Origin: Vicinamibacterales bacterium
GTDB taxonomy: Bacteria > Acidobacteriota > Vicinamibacteria > Vicinamibacterales > 2-12-FULL-66-21
Assembly (NCBI GenBank): GCA_035699745.1
Contig: DASSPH010000040.1
Location: 62,001-126,000 of the forward strand
Direction: 5' to 3'
DNA length: 64,000 nucleotides
The position numbers and the translations under genes were made by a program. Of this stretch, positions 48,101 through 57,486 are shown piece after piece. The first letter of the stretch is position 1. Each line of letters begins with the position of its first letter. The notes under the pieces were generated by a model. It saw only the letters and a program-made list of their open reading frames with translations, ran no database searches and was not told where the DNA came from.

Positions 48101-51100
48101 ATGAAACGGTTCGTGTGCACGCTCGCAATGCTCCTGGCGGCCGCCCTGGGCGCATCGGCGCAGGACTTCCGAGGCGGCATTACCGGCCGCATCACCGACT
48201 CGTCCGGCGGCCGGCTGCCCGGCGTGACCGTCACGGCGACCAACGTCGCCACCAACGTCGCCTCCAGCACCACCACGAACGGCGAGGGGGATTACGCCAT
48301 CCTGTTCCTCAACCCCGGCATCTACTCGCTGACCGCCGAGTTGTCCGGGTTCAAGAAGGTCCTCCGCAGCAATCTGGAAGTGAGCGTCGGCGATCGGCTC
48401 GGCGTGGACCTCACGCTCGAAGTCGGCGCGCTGGCCGAGACCGTCTCGGTCACCGCCGAGAGCCCGATGCTGGTGACCACCTCCGGCTCGACGGGACAGA
48501 CCATCGGCGAGAAGACGATCGCGATGATGCCGCTCTCGGACGGCAATCCGTTCGCGCTGGCGCGGCTCGCACCGGGGCTGGCCTACACCGGCGACCTGAA
48601 GTTCTCGCGTCCGTTCGACAACGCCGGCACGTCGGGGATCACCGTCGGCGGCGCGCAGGGGGGCAACGAGTTCTCGCTCGACGGATCGCCGAACATGGCC
48701 AACGGCCGCCGCGTGGCCTTCGTGCCGCCGGCCGGCGCGGTGCAGGAATTCAAGGTGGAGACCGCGAGCTTCGACGCGGCGAGCGGCCATACGGCCGGCG
48801 CGACGGTGAACGTCACCCTGAAGAGCGGCACCAACAGCCTGAAGGGGTCGGCCTACACCTATTACCGCTCCGACAAGCTCGCCGAGAAGGACTTCTTCGT
48901 GAAGAAGGCGAACGCGGCCAAGCCGGGGCTCAGCTACAACCGTCCGGGCTTCACGTTCGGCGGGCCGATCGTGGTGCCCGGCTACGACGGCCACGACAAG
49001 TCGTTCTTCTTCGCCGCCGTCGAGTGGCTCTATGACGAGTTCCCCGAGCCGCTGTTCCAGACGGTGCCGACGCAGGCGATGCGCAACGGCGATTTCTCGG
49101 CGCTGCTGGCGCAGGGCATCGTCATCTACGACCCGCAGTCGGCGCAGCCCTCGACCGGCACCGGCGTCATCCGCCAGCCGTTCGCCGGCAACATCATTCC
49201 CACCGGCCGGATCAATCCGATCGCGCAGCGCGTGCTGAACTCGTACCCGCTGCCGAACCAGCCGGCCGACGCCGGGGGGCGCAACAACTTCTTCTATACC
49301 AATCCGCGGACCGACGACTTCTACTCGGTGTCGACGCGGTTCGATCACACGATCACGCCGAAGCAGCGGCTGATGGCGCGCTACACCCGCAACGATCGGC
49401 GCGAAGCGCGCGGCGCGGAGCTGGGCACCGTGGACGGCATGGTGCCGCGCGGCAACTTCCTGTTCCGCAAGAACGACGGCGTCACGGTGAACCACACCTG
49501 GACGCAGAGCAACAGCTCGCTGTGGGAGCTGCGCGGCGGCTGGCAGCAGTTCCGCGAGCCCAACGTCCGGCAGCACGAGGGCCTCTTCGATCCGGCGTCG
49601 CTCGGCTTCTCCCCGGGCGTCGTCAACCTGTTCCGCGGCGCGCGGTATTTCCCGCTGTTCGACTTCGACACGCTGAGCGACATCGGCGACAACCTGGCCG
49701 GCAACACCACCCACCGGATCTATTCGTTCCAGCCGACCTACACCAAGCTGACCGGCGGCCACGCGATCCGCGCCGGCTACGACGTGCGCAAGTACTGGGA
49801 GTTCGGCGAGAATGCCGCGCGCCAGGCGGGGGAGTATCAGATGCGCAACGGCAGCGCGTTCACCCGCCAGACCAATACCTCCGCGGCGCAGAACTTCCAG
49901 GACGTGGCGACGTTCCTCACCGGCTTCCCGACCGGCGGCTCGATCGACGTCAACGGGAAGCGCACCAACAGCCAGTGGTACCACGCCGTGTTCGTGCAGG
50001 ACGACTGGAAGATCTCCGGCAAGCTGACGCTGAACCTCGGCCTCCGCTACGAGTACGAAGCGGCGCCGACGGAAGCGAACAACGCCGTGGTCCGCGGGTT
50101 CGATCCGAACGCGATGCTGTCGATCAGCAATGCCGCCGAAGCCGCCTACGCGGCGCGGCCCGACGTGATTGCGGCGTCGCAGTGGCGGGCGCGCGGCGGC
50201 ATCGGCTTCGCCTCGGACAGCAGTCCGGGGACCTACGACCCCGACAAGAACAACGTGCAGCCGCGGCTCGGCTTCGCCTACACGCTCAATCAGAACACCG
50301 TCATTCGCGGCGGCTGGGGCATCTACACCACCCCCTTCGTGTTCTCGAACGGCGCAGGCAACCAGATGGGCTTCTCGCAGTCGACGCCGTATACGGCGAC
50401 GCAGAACAACGGCCTCACCTTCCAGTCGACGCTGAACAATCCGTATCCCAACGGGGTGCTGCAGCCGGCGGGCAACTCGCTCGGGCCGAACACGTTCCTC
50501 GGCCAGAGCCTCACCCGCTTCATGCCGCTCGACGCGCAGAACCCGCAGCTGTCGCGCTACGTCGTCAACGTGCAGCGGCAGCTGCCGTCGCGCTGGCTGC
50601 TCGAAGTCGGCTACGCCGGCAGCCGCGGGTTCAACCTCAGCACCGACGAGGAGCTCAACACGATTCCGGCGCAGTATCTGTCGACGAGCCGGGTCCGCGA
50701 TCAGGCGGTCATCGACTATCTCTCGGTGCAGGTGCCGAACCCCTTCGCCGGCGGACTGCTGCCGACCGGCTTCACCGGCGCGAACGTCGCGCGCTCGCAG
50801 CTGCTGCGGCCGTTCCCCCAGTTCAACAACGTGCCCACCTGGGGCTCCGACGGCACCAGCCAGTACGACTCGTTCCAGACCAAGATCGAGAAGCGCTTCA
50901 GCGGCGGCTACTCGATCATGGGCACCTACACGTGGTCGCATTTCACGGAAAAGGTGTTCCGGCTGAACGCGACCGACGCCGACTTCGAGAAGCGTCTCGC
51001 GCGCGACGACGTGCCGCACCGCGTCACCACGAGCATCCTCTACGAGCTGCCGTTCGGACGCGGGCGCGCGTTGGCCTCCGAGGCCGGCGGCGTGCTGAAC

Positions 51101-51601
51101 GCGATCATCGGCGGCTGGAGCCTCAACGCCATCGGCCAGTTCCAGAGCGGGCGGCCGCTGGACTTCTCGGGCCGCAACGTCTACTTCAACGGCGACCTCG
51201 ACGCGCTCGAGGCGAAGTACACCAACAACAGCGATCAGCCGGTATTCGACATCAGCGGCTTCTACTTCCACGACGCCGCGGTGCAGACCAACGGCGTGGA
51301 CGATCCGGTCAAGCAGCGCGCCGACACCCGGATCCGCCTGGCCAACAACGTGCGCTACTTCCCGTCGCGCATCGACGGCATCCGCAGCCCGTTCCTCAAG
51401 CTGTGGGACATCTCGCTCGTCAAGCAGGTGCCGATCGGCGGCCGCGTGCGGGCGCAGTTCAACCTCGAGTTCCTCAACGCGTTCAACACCGTGGTGTTCA
51501 ACGACGCGAACACCGATCCGACCAACGCGGACTTCGGCAAGGTGACGAGCCAGAACAACCTGCCGCGCGACATCCAGCTCGCGGCGAAGATCGTTTGGTA
51601 G
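48101..51601 (+). CDS. TonB-dependent receptor, Oar-like, third copy
   Basis: This 1166-residue outer-membrane receptor has a signal peptide (FVCTLAMLLAAALGASA) and a carboxypeptidase-regulatory-like domain (ITGRITDSSGGRLPGVTVTA). A plug region (IGEKTIAMMPLSDGNPFALAR) leads into a barrel whose C-terminus, DIQLAAKIVW, ends in Trp rather than Phe. AGGGGGA before the ATG at 48101 decides the start; the frame is open further upstream. It diverges from the fucose operon across the operator at 48001. It probably binds the same kind of fucosylated substrate as the first receptor. Confidence 0.9.
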   Translation: MKRFVCTLAMLLAAALGASAQDFRGGITGRITDSSGGRLPGVTVTATNVATNVASSTTTNGEGDYAILFLNPGIYSLTAELSGFKKVLRSNLEVSVGDRLGVDLTLEVGALAETVSVTAESPMLVTTSGSTGQTIGEKTIAMMPLSDGNPFALARLAPGLAYTGDLKFSRPFDNAGTSGITVGGAQGGNEFSLDGSPNMANGRRVAFVPPAGAVQEFKVETASFDAASGHTAGATVNVTLKSGTNSLKGSAYTYYRSDKLAEKDFFVKKANAAKPGLSYNRPGFTFGGPIVVPGYDGHDKSFFFAAVEWLYDEFPEPLFQTVPTQAMRNGDFSALLAQGIVIYDPQSAQPSTGTGVIRQPFAGNIIPTGRINPIAQRVLNSYPLPNQPADAGGRNNFFYTNPRTDDFYSVSTRFDHTITPKQRLMARYTRNDRREARGAELGTVDGMVPRGNFLFRKNDGVTVNHTWTQSNSSLWELRGGWQQFREPNVRQHEGLFDPASLGFSPGVVNLFRGARYFPLFDFDTLSDIGDNLAGNTTHRIYSFQPTYTKLTGGHAIRAGYDVRKYWEFGENAARQAGEYQMRNGSAFTRQTNTSAAQNFQDVATFLTGFPTGGSIDVNGKRTNSQWYHAVFVQDDWKISGKLTLNLGLRYEYEAAPTEANNAVVRGFDPNAMLSISNAAEAAYAARPDVIAASQWRARGGIGFASDSSPGTYDPDKNNVQPRLGFAYTLNQNTVIRGGWGIYTTPFVFSNGAGNQMGFSQSTPYTATQNNGLTFQSTLNNPYPNGVLQPAGNSLGPNTFLGQSLTRFMPLDAQNPQLSRYVVNVQRQLPSRWLLEVGYAGSRGFNLSTDEELNTIPAQYLSTSRVRDQAVIDYLSVQVPNPFAGGLLPTGFTGANVARSQLLRPFPQFNNVPTWGSDGTSQYDSFQTKIEKRFSGGYSIMGTYTWSHFTEKVFRLNATDADFEKRLARDDVPHRVTTSILYELPFGRGRALASEAGGVLNAIIGGWSLNAIGQFQSGRPLDFSGRNVYFNGDLDALEAKYTNNSDQPVFDISGFYFHDAAVQTNGVDDPVKQRADTRIRLANNVRYFPSRIDGIRSPFLKLWDISLVKQVPIGGRVRAQFNLEFLNAFNTVVFNDANTDPTNADFGKVTSQNNLPRDIQLAAKIVW

Positions 51602-51609
51602 GGGGTCCC

Positions 51610-53019
51610 TTGCAGCACTCGGGAACCGAGGTCGCGAACGCCCCGTTGCTTCGCGACCTCCCCGAGCCGCCGCGCAACATCTGGCGCATCGTCGGGCCCG
51701 GGGTGATCGCCGCCGGCGTCGGCGTCTCCTCGGGCGAGTTCATCCTCTGGCCGTACATCGCCTCGCAGGCCGGACTCGTCTTCCTGTGGGCGGCGGTGCT
51801 CGGGATTCTGACCCAGCTCTTCCTCAACATGGAGATCGAGCGCTACACCCTGGCGACGGGAGAGACCGCGCTCATCGGCTTCAACCGGTTCTGGAAGCAC
51901 TGGGGCCTGGTGTTCGCGCTGATGGTCTACTTCGCGAACCTCTGGCCCGGCTGGGCGCTCAGCTCGGCGACGCTCGCCACCTTTCTGTTCGGCGGCAACC
52001 CGGCCTACATCGCCGTCGGCGTGCTGCTGGTGATCGGCGTCGGCCTGACGCTGGCGCCGGTGGTCTACCTCGCGCTGGAGCGGCTGAACTTCCTGAAGGT
52101 CGCGATGGTGCTGACGCTGATCGCGCTGGCGCTCGTCTTCGCGGTGACCGCCGACACCTGGCGCGCGCTGCCGGCCGGGCTGGCGAGCGTCGGCACGATC
52201 CCGTCCGAGCTGGGCTTCGCGCTGCTCCTCGGATCCGTGGCGTTTGCCGGCGCCGGCGGCGGACAGAATCTCTGCCAGAGCAACTGGATCCGCGACAAGG
52301 GCTTCGGCATGGGGCAATACGTGCCGCGGCTCGTCAGCCCGCTCACCGGCGAGGAACAGGTGAGTGCCGCCGCCGTCGTCTCGTACCGCTTCGAGCCCAC
52401 GGCCGCCAACATGGCGCGCTGGTCGCGCTGGTGGCGCTTCGCCAACATCGAACAGGCGGCGACCTTCGCGCTGGTCAGCATCCTGACGATCACGCTGACG
52501 TCGATGCTCGCGCACTCGATGCTGTTCGGCGAGAAGGGGCTGCCGACCACCGTCATGTTCCTGCAGATCGAAGGACGGCGGCTGCAGGAGGTCGTCGGGC
52601 CGTGGTTCGGCCTCCTGTTCTGGGCGACCGGCGCGTTCTCGCTGTTCACGTCCGCGATGGGGATCACCGACTACACCAGCCGGCTCGCGGCGGACGTGCT
52701 CAAGTCCACCTACCTGCGCACGTCCACGGTCAGCGAGAGCCAGATCTATTTCTGGCTGGTGTGGGGGCTGGTGGCGATCGGCTGCGTCATCCTGCTGAGC
52801 GGCCTCGCGCAGCCGCTCGTCCTGCTCGTCATCTCGGCCTGCGTCGGCGGGACGATGATGTTCCTCTATTCCGGCCTGCTGATCCTGCTGAACCGCCGGC
52901 ACCTGCCGGCGCCGATCCGGATCCGCGGCGTCCGCATCGCCGTGCTCGTGTGGTCGATCGCGTTCTTCGGGGTGCTCGCGGGGCTGACCGTGTGGCAGCA
53001 GGTACAGCGATTTCTGTGA
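51610..53019 (+). CDS. Nramp-fold transporter lacking the canonical metal motifs
   Basis: This 469-residue protein has about 11 membrane helices and the Nramp/APC-fold layout. Helix 1 reads GPGVIAAGVGVSSGEFILW, where metal transporters have D-P-G-N. The helix-6 region reads AFAGAGGGQNLCQSNWIRD, where they have M-P-H. The metal-binding Asp, Asn and Met are therefore absent, so manganese or iron transport is doubtful. It starts with TTG, 8 bp after the receptor stop and after a GGGGG ribosome binding site. The following Fe-S oxidase gene overlaps it as GTGA, suggesting an organic-acid or sugar-acid substrate. Confidence 0.82.
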   Translation: MQHSGTEVANAPLLRDLPEPPRNIWRIVGPGVIAAGVGVSSGEFILWPYIASQAGLVFLWAAVLGILTQLFLNMEIERYTLATGETALIGFNRFWKHWGLVFALMVYFANLWPGWALSSATLATFLFGGNPAYIAVGVLLVIGVGLTLAPVVYLALERLNFLKVAMVLTLIALALVFAVTADTWRALPAGLASVGTIPSELGFALLLGSVAFAGAGGGQNLCQSNWIRDKGFGMGQYVPRLVSPLTGEEQVSAAAVVSYRFEPTAANMARWSRWWRFANIEQAATFALVSILTITLTSMLAHSMLFGEKGLPTTVMFLQIEGRRLQEVVGPWFGLLFWATGAFSLFTSAMGITDYTSRLAADVLKSTYLRTSTVSESQIYFWLVWGLVAIGCVILLSGLAQPLVLLVISACVGGTMMFLYSGLLILLNRRHLPAPIRIRGVRIAVLVWSIAFFGVLAGLTVWQQVQRFL

Positions 53020-54326
53020 TATCGCATGCAGACGCGTTGAAGACCATCGATTACGCGCTGCTCCAGCAGTGCATGCGCTGCGGCATGTGCCTGCCGGCGT
53101 GTCCGACCTACGACGCGACCGGGCGCGAGCGCCACAGTCCGCGCGGACGGATCGCCCTGATGCGGGCGATCGCCGACGGCGACCTCGAGGTCAATCGGGT
53201 GTTCGCCGAGGAGATGAGCTACTGCCTCGGATGTCTCGCCTGCCAGACGGCGTGTCCCGCGGGCGTGCAGTACGGCGTGCTGTTCGAAACGGCGCGCAGT
53301 GACATCCGCCGGAGCGGCGTCGACGCGGGCCCGCGGCGGCGGTTCTGGCGCGGCCTGACGCTGCACTTTCTCTTCATGCGGCCGGGTGCGCTGCGGCTGG
53401 CCGGCCGCGCGCTGCGGGTCTATCAACGGACGGGACTCGAGCGGCTGGCGCGGCGGCTCGAGCTGACGCGGCTGCTGCCGCCGGATCTCCGCCGTCTCGA
53501 GCCGCAGGCGCCGGCGATCGCCCGGCGGTTCTCCGATCGGCTGATTGCGCCGCGCGAAGCGCCGCGCGGCGCGGCGCGCGGCCGGGTCGCCGTGCTCACC
53601 GGCTGCATCCAGGACCTCGTCTTTCCGGCGATCAACCGCGACACCGTCGACGTGGCGCTGGCGAACGGCTACGAAGTCGAGACGCCGCGCGGGCAGTCCT
53701 GCTGCGGATCCCTGCACGCGCACAACGGCGAGCCGGAGCTGGCGCGGACGCTCGCCCGGCGGCTGATCGACCTGATTCCGCCCGATCGCTACGACGCCAT
53801 CCTCAGCAACGCCGGCGGCTGCGGATCGCACCTGCGGCATTACGGCGCGCTTCTCGCGGACGACGCCGAGTACGCCGGCCGGGCGCGCGCCTGGGATCGA
53901 AAGCTCCGCGATGTACAGGAGTGGCTGATCGAAATCGGCTGCCGCACGCCGTCGCGGGCGCCGTTCGACCGCGAGACGGCGATCACGTATCACGACTCCT
54001 GTCACCTCGCGCACGGCCAGAAGGTGTCCCGCCAGCCGCGGGAGCTGCTGCGGCTCCTGCCCGGTGTGACGCTCACCGAGCTGCCGGAGTCGTCGTGGTG
54101 CTGCGGCAGCGCCGGCATCTACGCCATCACGCAGCCGGCGCAGGCCGACGCGCTGCTGCAGCGCAAGGTCGCCAACATCCGCGGCACCGGCGCCGCCATC
54201 GTCGCCGCCGCGAACCCCGGTTGCCACCTGCAGATCGCGCGCGGGCTGAGCCAGGTCAGCGCACCGATCGAGGTCGTGCATCCGGTATCGCTGCTCGCCG
54301 AAGCGTACAGGCGCGAGCGGACGTGA
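53016..54326 (+). CDS. GlcF-like (Fe-S)-binding oxidase subunit
   Basis: This 436-residue protein has two ferredoxin-type cysteine clusters near the N-terminus (CMRCGMCLPACP and CLGCLACQTACP). Two CCG-type domains follow, with SCCGSLHAHNGE, GGCGSHL, TYHDSCHLAHG and SSWCCGSAG. This is the layout of the iron-sulfur subunit of glycolate oxidase and D-lactate dehydrogenase complexes. It would pass electrons from a GlcD-type flavoprotein to the respiratory chain. No GlcD is adjacent; one lies at 60226. The GTG overlaps the Nramp-like gene stop. Confidence 0.9.
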   Translation: MISHADALKTIDYALLQQCMRCGMCLPACPTYDATGRERHSPRGRIALMRAIADGDLEVNRVFAEEMSYCLGCLACQTACPAGVQYGVLFETARSDIRRSGVDAGPRRRFWRGLTLHFLFMRPGALRLAGRALRVYQRTGLERLARRLELTRLLPPDLRRLEPQAPAIARRFSDRLIAPREAPRGAARGRVAVLTGCIQDLVFPAINRDTVDVALANGYEVETPRGQSCCGSLHAHNGEPELARTLARRLIDLIPPDRYDAILSNAGGCGSHLRHYGALLADDAEYAGRARAWDRKLRDVQEWLIEIGCRTPSRAPFDRETAITYHDSCHLAHGQKVSRQPRELLRLLPGVTLTELPESSWCCGSAGIYAITQPAQADALLQRKVANIRGTGAAIVAAANPGCHLQIARGLSQVSAPIEVVHPVSLLAEAYRRERT

Positions 54327-54431
54327 CCACGCATTTGCATCGGACCACGTCGCGGCACCAGCTCGCGGGGGCCCGGGTGGTCCACACGTTTCGAGCCGAG
54401 CGCGGCTGCCAGAGCCAGTGGCGTCTGTCGC

Positions 54432-55211
54432 TTATCGCGCCGTCCAGCCGCCGTCGACGAACAACGCGCTGCCGGTGACGAATGACGACGCGGGCGAGGC
54501 GAGGAAGACCACCGCCCCCTCGAGTTCGTCGAGCTCTCCCCAGCGTCCCATCGGAATCTGTCTGACGAACTCCTGGTACTTCACCGGATCGTCGAGCAGC
54601 GCCCGGTTCATCTCCGTGCCGAACGGTCCCGGGCAGATCGCGTTCACCGTCACGCCGCTCCCCGCCCACTCGAGGGCCAGGACGCGAGAGAGGTTGAGCA
54701 CGCCGGCCTTCGCCGACGCGTAGGGGGCGCGGCCGGGCAGCGCGATCACCGAGAGGATCGACCCGAGATTGATCACGCGTCCCCACCCGCGGCGCACCAT
54801 CTTCGGCCCGGCCAGCCGCGAGCACAGGAACGTGCCCTTCAGGTTGGTGTCGAGGACCGAATCCCAGTCGTTCTCGGTGAGCTGTTCGACGGAGCCGCGG
54901 ATGTTGTTGCCGGCGTTGTTGATCAGGATGTCGATGCCGCCGAACTCCGCCTCCACCTTCGCGAACATCCGCTCCACGTCGGCGGCAACGGTCACGTCGG
55001 CCTGGACGCCCATGCACCGCCGGCCGGTCGTCTGCGAGATGGCGTTCGCGGTGTCGTCGCAGCGTGCGAGCGTCCGGCCGGCGAGGACGACATCCGCGCC
55101 GACCTGCGCGAGCGCCGTCGCCATCGTCTTGCCGAGACCCTGGCCTCCACCGGTGATGAGGGCCACCTTGCCGTCGAGCCGGAACCTGTCGAGTACTGAC
55201 GTCTGATTCAC
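54432..55211 (-). CDS. SDR-family dehydrogenase, gluconate 5-dehydrogenase-like
   Basis: This 259-residue short-chain dehydrogenase has [36 protein letters not shown], catalytic YASAK and a C-terminal [12 protein letters not shown]. It has a GTG start at 55211, 25 bp after the MFS stop. It shares the operon with a sugar-acid MFS transporter and diverges from the GntR/IlvD/FAH/GlcD genes. It may therefore supply the 4-dehydrogenase step whose own gene is reduced to a relic at 59208-59299. Oxidation of a 2-keto-3-deoxy acid is the inferred role. Confidence 0.87.
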   Translation of the reverse strand: MNQTSVLDRFRLDGKVALITGGGQGLGKTMATALAQVGADVVLAGRTLARCDDTANAISQTTGRRCMGVQADVTVAADVERMFAKVEAEFGGIDILINNAGNNIRGSVEQLTENDWDSVLDTNLKGTFLCSRLAGPKMVRRGWGRVINLGSILSVIALPGRAPYASAKAGVLNLSRVLALEWAGSGVTVNAICPGPFGTEMNRALLDDPVKYQEFVRQIPMGRWGELDELEGAVVFLASPASSFVTGSALFVDGGWTAR

Positions 55212-55236
55212 GCGAGCGTCTCCTCCGTGTGCCGAT

Positions 55237-56520
55237 CTAGGCCGCCTGGCGCGCGTGCACCGGCGCCTGCCGCAGCGGGGTATGCGAGTCGAGGAACAGC
55301 CAGCAGAAAGCGCCGATCAGGTAGATCGCCGCCGAGACGTAGAACGTGATCGTCCAGTTGCCGGTCCACGCCAGCAGATACCCCACCACGAGCACCGACG
55401 ACGCGCCGGCGATGCTGCCCATCATGTTCATCGCGCCGGCGACGGTGCCGGCGTAGCGGCCGCCGATGTCCATCGTGCCGGCCCATGCCGCCGGCATCAC
55501 GAAGTCGTTGAAGAACCCCGCGAAGCCGAGCACGATCATCGCGCGCCGCGGATCCTCGATGCCGGTGAAGATGAAGATGCAGGCGGACGCGCCGACGAAC
55601 CCGGTGATGGCGACGGCGCGGCGCGCCGCCGCGACGCTGCCGAGCGACCGCGCCAGCCTCGGGATCACGCCCGCCGAGACGATACAGCCGAGGCCTCCGA
55701 GCAGCAGCGGCAAGCCGGCGAGCAGCGCGCCCATCCTGAGCGTGGTGCCGCGCGATTCCCGCAGGTAGGTCGGCAGCCAGTTGATGTAGAACCACCAGCC
55801 GTAGGCCAGGCACATGTACTGGATCGACAGCAGCCACACCGCCGGCGTCGAGAAGATCAGCCGCCACGGCACGCCGCTGTGCGCGATGGCGGTCTCTGAC
55901 GGCGGCGGCAACAGCGCGAGCTCCGCCGCGTTGACGCCCGGGTGCTCGCTCGGCGCGTCGCGGTACCAGAGATAGAAGAACACCGCCCAGATCGCCCCGA
56001 GGAGGCCGAGGATCTCGAACGTGCGCCGCCAGCCGAGCAACCCGATCAGCGTGGCGACGAGAAGCGGCGTGAACGCGCCGCTGACCCGCGTCGCCAGCCA
56101 GACCGTCGCCTGCGCGCGCTCGCGCTCGCGCACCGGCAGCCAGGTCGTGAGCACGCGGGTGAGATTGGGGAACGCCCCCGCCTCGCCGGCGCCGAACAGC
56201 GCGCGGGTGGCGATCAGCGATGCGGCGTTCCAGGCGAAGCTCGTGGCGGCCGTGAAGGCGGACCACCACAGGACGATGCGCAGCAGCACCCGGCGCGGGC
56301 CGATCTTGTCGCCGAGCCAGCCGCCCGGAATCTCGAAGACGGCGTAGGCCCACCCGAAGGCGGCGAGCGCCCACGCCATCTGCGTCTTCGACAGCGCGAG
56401 ATCGGTGCTGATGAACGGCGCGGCGACCGAGATCGCGACGCGATCCACATAGGTGATGACGGCGAGCGCCACGGCGAACGCGGTGACGCCGTGACGTACC
56501 CGGGACGGCGGTGGGGTCAT
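55237..56520 (-). CDS. MFS transporter, sugar-acid (ACS) family
   Basis: This is a 427-residue, 12-helix transporter with [17 protein letters not shown] at helix 1, [15 protein letters not shown], and [24 protein letters not shown]. These are hallmarks of the glucarate/galactonate/hexuronate branch. It probably imports the sugar acid handled by the divergent IlvD/Edd module. The ATG at 56520 lies 9 bp after a TATACT hexamer, so the message is nearly leaderless. It differs clearly from the MFS genes at 18055 and 22762. Confidence 0.87.
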   Translation of the reverse strand: MTPPPSRVRHGVTAFAVALAVITYVDRVAISVAAPFISTDLALSKTQMAWALAAFGWAYAVFEIPGGWLGDKIGPRRVLLRIVLWWSAFTAATSFAWNAASLIATRALFGAGEAGAFPNLTRVLTTWLPVRERERAQATVWLATRVSGAFTPLLVATLIGLLGWRRTFEILGLLGAIWAVFFYLWYRDAPSEHPGVNAAELALLPPPSETAIAHSGVPWRLIFSTPAVWLLSIQYMCLAYGWWFYINWLPTYLRESRGTTLRMGALLAGLPLLLGGLGCIVSAGVIPRLARSLGSVAAARRAVAITGFVGASACIFIFTGIEDPRRAMIVLGFAGFFNDFVMPAAWAGTMDIGGRYAGTVAGAMNMMGSIAGASSVLVVGYLLAWTGNWTITFYVSAAIYLIGAFCWLFLDSHTPLRQAPVHARQAA

Positions 56521-56529
56521 GGCGCGGCG

Positions 56530-56535
56530 AGTATA
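56530..56535 (-). promoter_or_regulatory. -10 hexamer TATACT of the MFS-SDR operon
   Basis: TATACT on the minus strand lies 9 bp before the ATG at 56520, the same hexamer and nearly the same spacing as at 6180. The matching -35 position overlaps the TGCATGCAGA repeat at 56555, a candidate GntR site. Confidence 0.5.
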
Positions 56536-56554
56536 TCGCTGTCGAGGGGAGCAA

Positions 56555-56564
56555 TGCATGCAGA
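56555..56564 (+). promoter_or_regulatory. TGCATGCAGA repeat, candidate GntR operator (copy 1)
   Basis: This 10-bp word, with the self-complementary core TGCATGCA, occurs here and at 56640-56649, both in the 171-bp gap between divergent MFS and gntR genes. This copy covers the likely -35 region of the MFS promoter. A third weak relative, ATGTGCAC, lies between them. Confidence 0.4.
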
Positions 56565-56639
56565 TGCACACGCGCCGGGTCGCGCGCTCCACCAAAATGT
56601 GCACGAATTCTCCGCAGCGCCCGCCGCGTCGTCGGCGAT

Positions 56640-56649
56640 TGCATGCAGA
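56640..56649 (+). promoter_or_regulatory. TGCATGCAGA repeat, candidate GntR operator (copy 2)
   Basis: Second exact copy, 42 bp upstream of the gntR start, where binding could give autoregulation. The intergenic gap holds no open frame I can support. Confidence 0.4.
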
Positions 56650-56691
56650 GCGAGCGGCGTGTTAGGCTTCGCGCCGGAGTAGCGAACGCTC

Positions 56692-57486
56692 GTGGAACCG
56701 CAGACCCAACGTCTCGAGTCGCAGACGCTGTCCGCGCTGCTGCAGATGCGCGAGCTGCTGCTGCGCGGCGAGTTCCGCTCCGGCGAGCGGCTTCGCGAGA
56801 TCCCGCTGGCGGCCCGTCTCAAGGTGTCGCGCACGCCGCTGCGGCTGGTGCTCGACCGTCTCGAGCAGGAGGGGCTGCTCGCCAGCCGGCCGACCGGCGG
56901 CTTCGTCGCCGCGGAGTTCACCGTCCAGGACATCCACGACGGCATCGAGATCCGCGGCATGCTCGAAGGGACGGCGGCGCGGCTGGCCGCCGAGCGGCTG
57001 AAGAGTCCGGACGAGCTCGCGCCGGCGCGCGAGTGTCTGGAGCGCACCGATCGGCTGCTCGAGCGCTGGGCCTCGGGCACCGACTCGCTGGCGCAGTACA
57101 TCGCGCTCAACGAGCGGTTCCACGATCTGCTGCTCGACCTCGCCAGGAGCCCGATGGTCCGCCGCGCGGTGTCGCGCGCCGCCGCGCTGCCGTTCGCCTC
57201 GCCCAACGCGTTCATCCTCGGGCACGCACAGAAGAAGGAAGGGCAGGAGGTCGTCACCATCTCGCAGATGCACCACCGCGCCATCGTCGACGCCATCGCG
57301 CACCGTGAAGCGACGCGCGCCGAGGCGCTGGCGCGCGAGCATTCGCGGCTGGCGCGCACCAGCCTCGAGATGGTGCTGCGCGACAAGGCGCTCTTCACCC
57401 GCGTTCCCGGAGCGTCCCTCATCAGGTTTCCCGAGACGGCCTCGAACGCTCGCGGATCCGAGGCGGCGGGCAGGCCACAGCCGTGA
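56692..57486 (+). CDS. GntR-family regulator with FCD effector domain
   Basis: This 264-residue regulator has an N-terminal winged helix (ALLQMRELLLRGEFRSGERL, then LAARLKVSRTPLRLVLDRLEQEGLL). A helical FCD domain has metal-binding histidines in NERFHDLLLDLARSP and MHHRAIVDAIAHREATRAE. FCD regulators usually sense sugar acids or other organic acids. It starts with GTG at 56692 and overlaps the dehydratase gene as GTGA. It likely represses the dehydratase operon and the divergent MFS-SDR operon until the sugar acid is present. Confidence 0.9.
   Translation: MEPQTQRLESQTLSALLQMRELLLRGEFRSGERLREIPLAARLKVSRTPLRLVLDRLEQEGLLASRPTGGFVAAEFTVQDIHDGIEIRGMLEGTAARLAAERLKSPDELAPARECLERTDRLLERWASGTDSLAQYIALNERFHDLLLDLARSPMVRRAVSRAAALPFASPNAFILGHAQKKEGQEVVTISQMHHRAIVDAIAHREATRAEALAREHSRLARTSLEMVLRDKALFTRVPGASLIRFPETASNARGSEAAGRPQP

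Noticed and set aside
54342-54383. Inverted repeat GGACCAC/GTGGTCC between the convergent GlcF-like and SDR genes
   Set aside because: Arms are only 7 bp around a 28-base loop with no T-tract; too weak to call a terminator.
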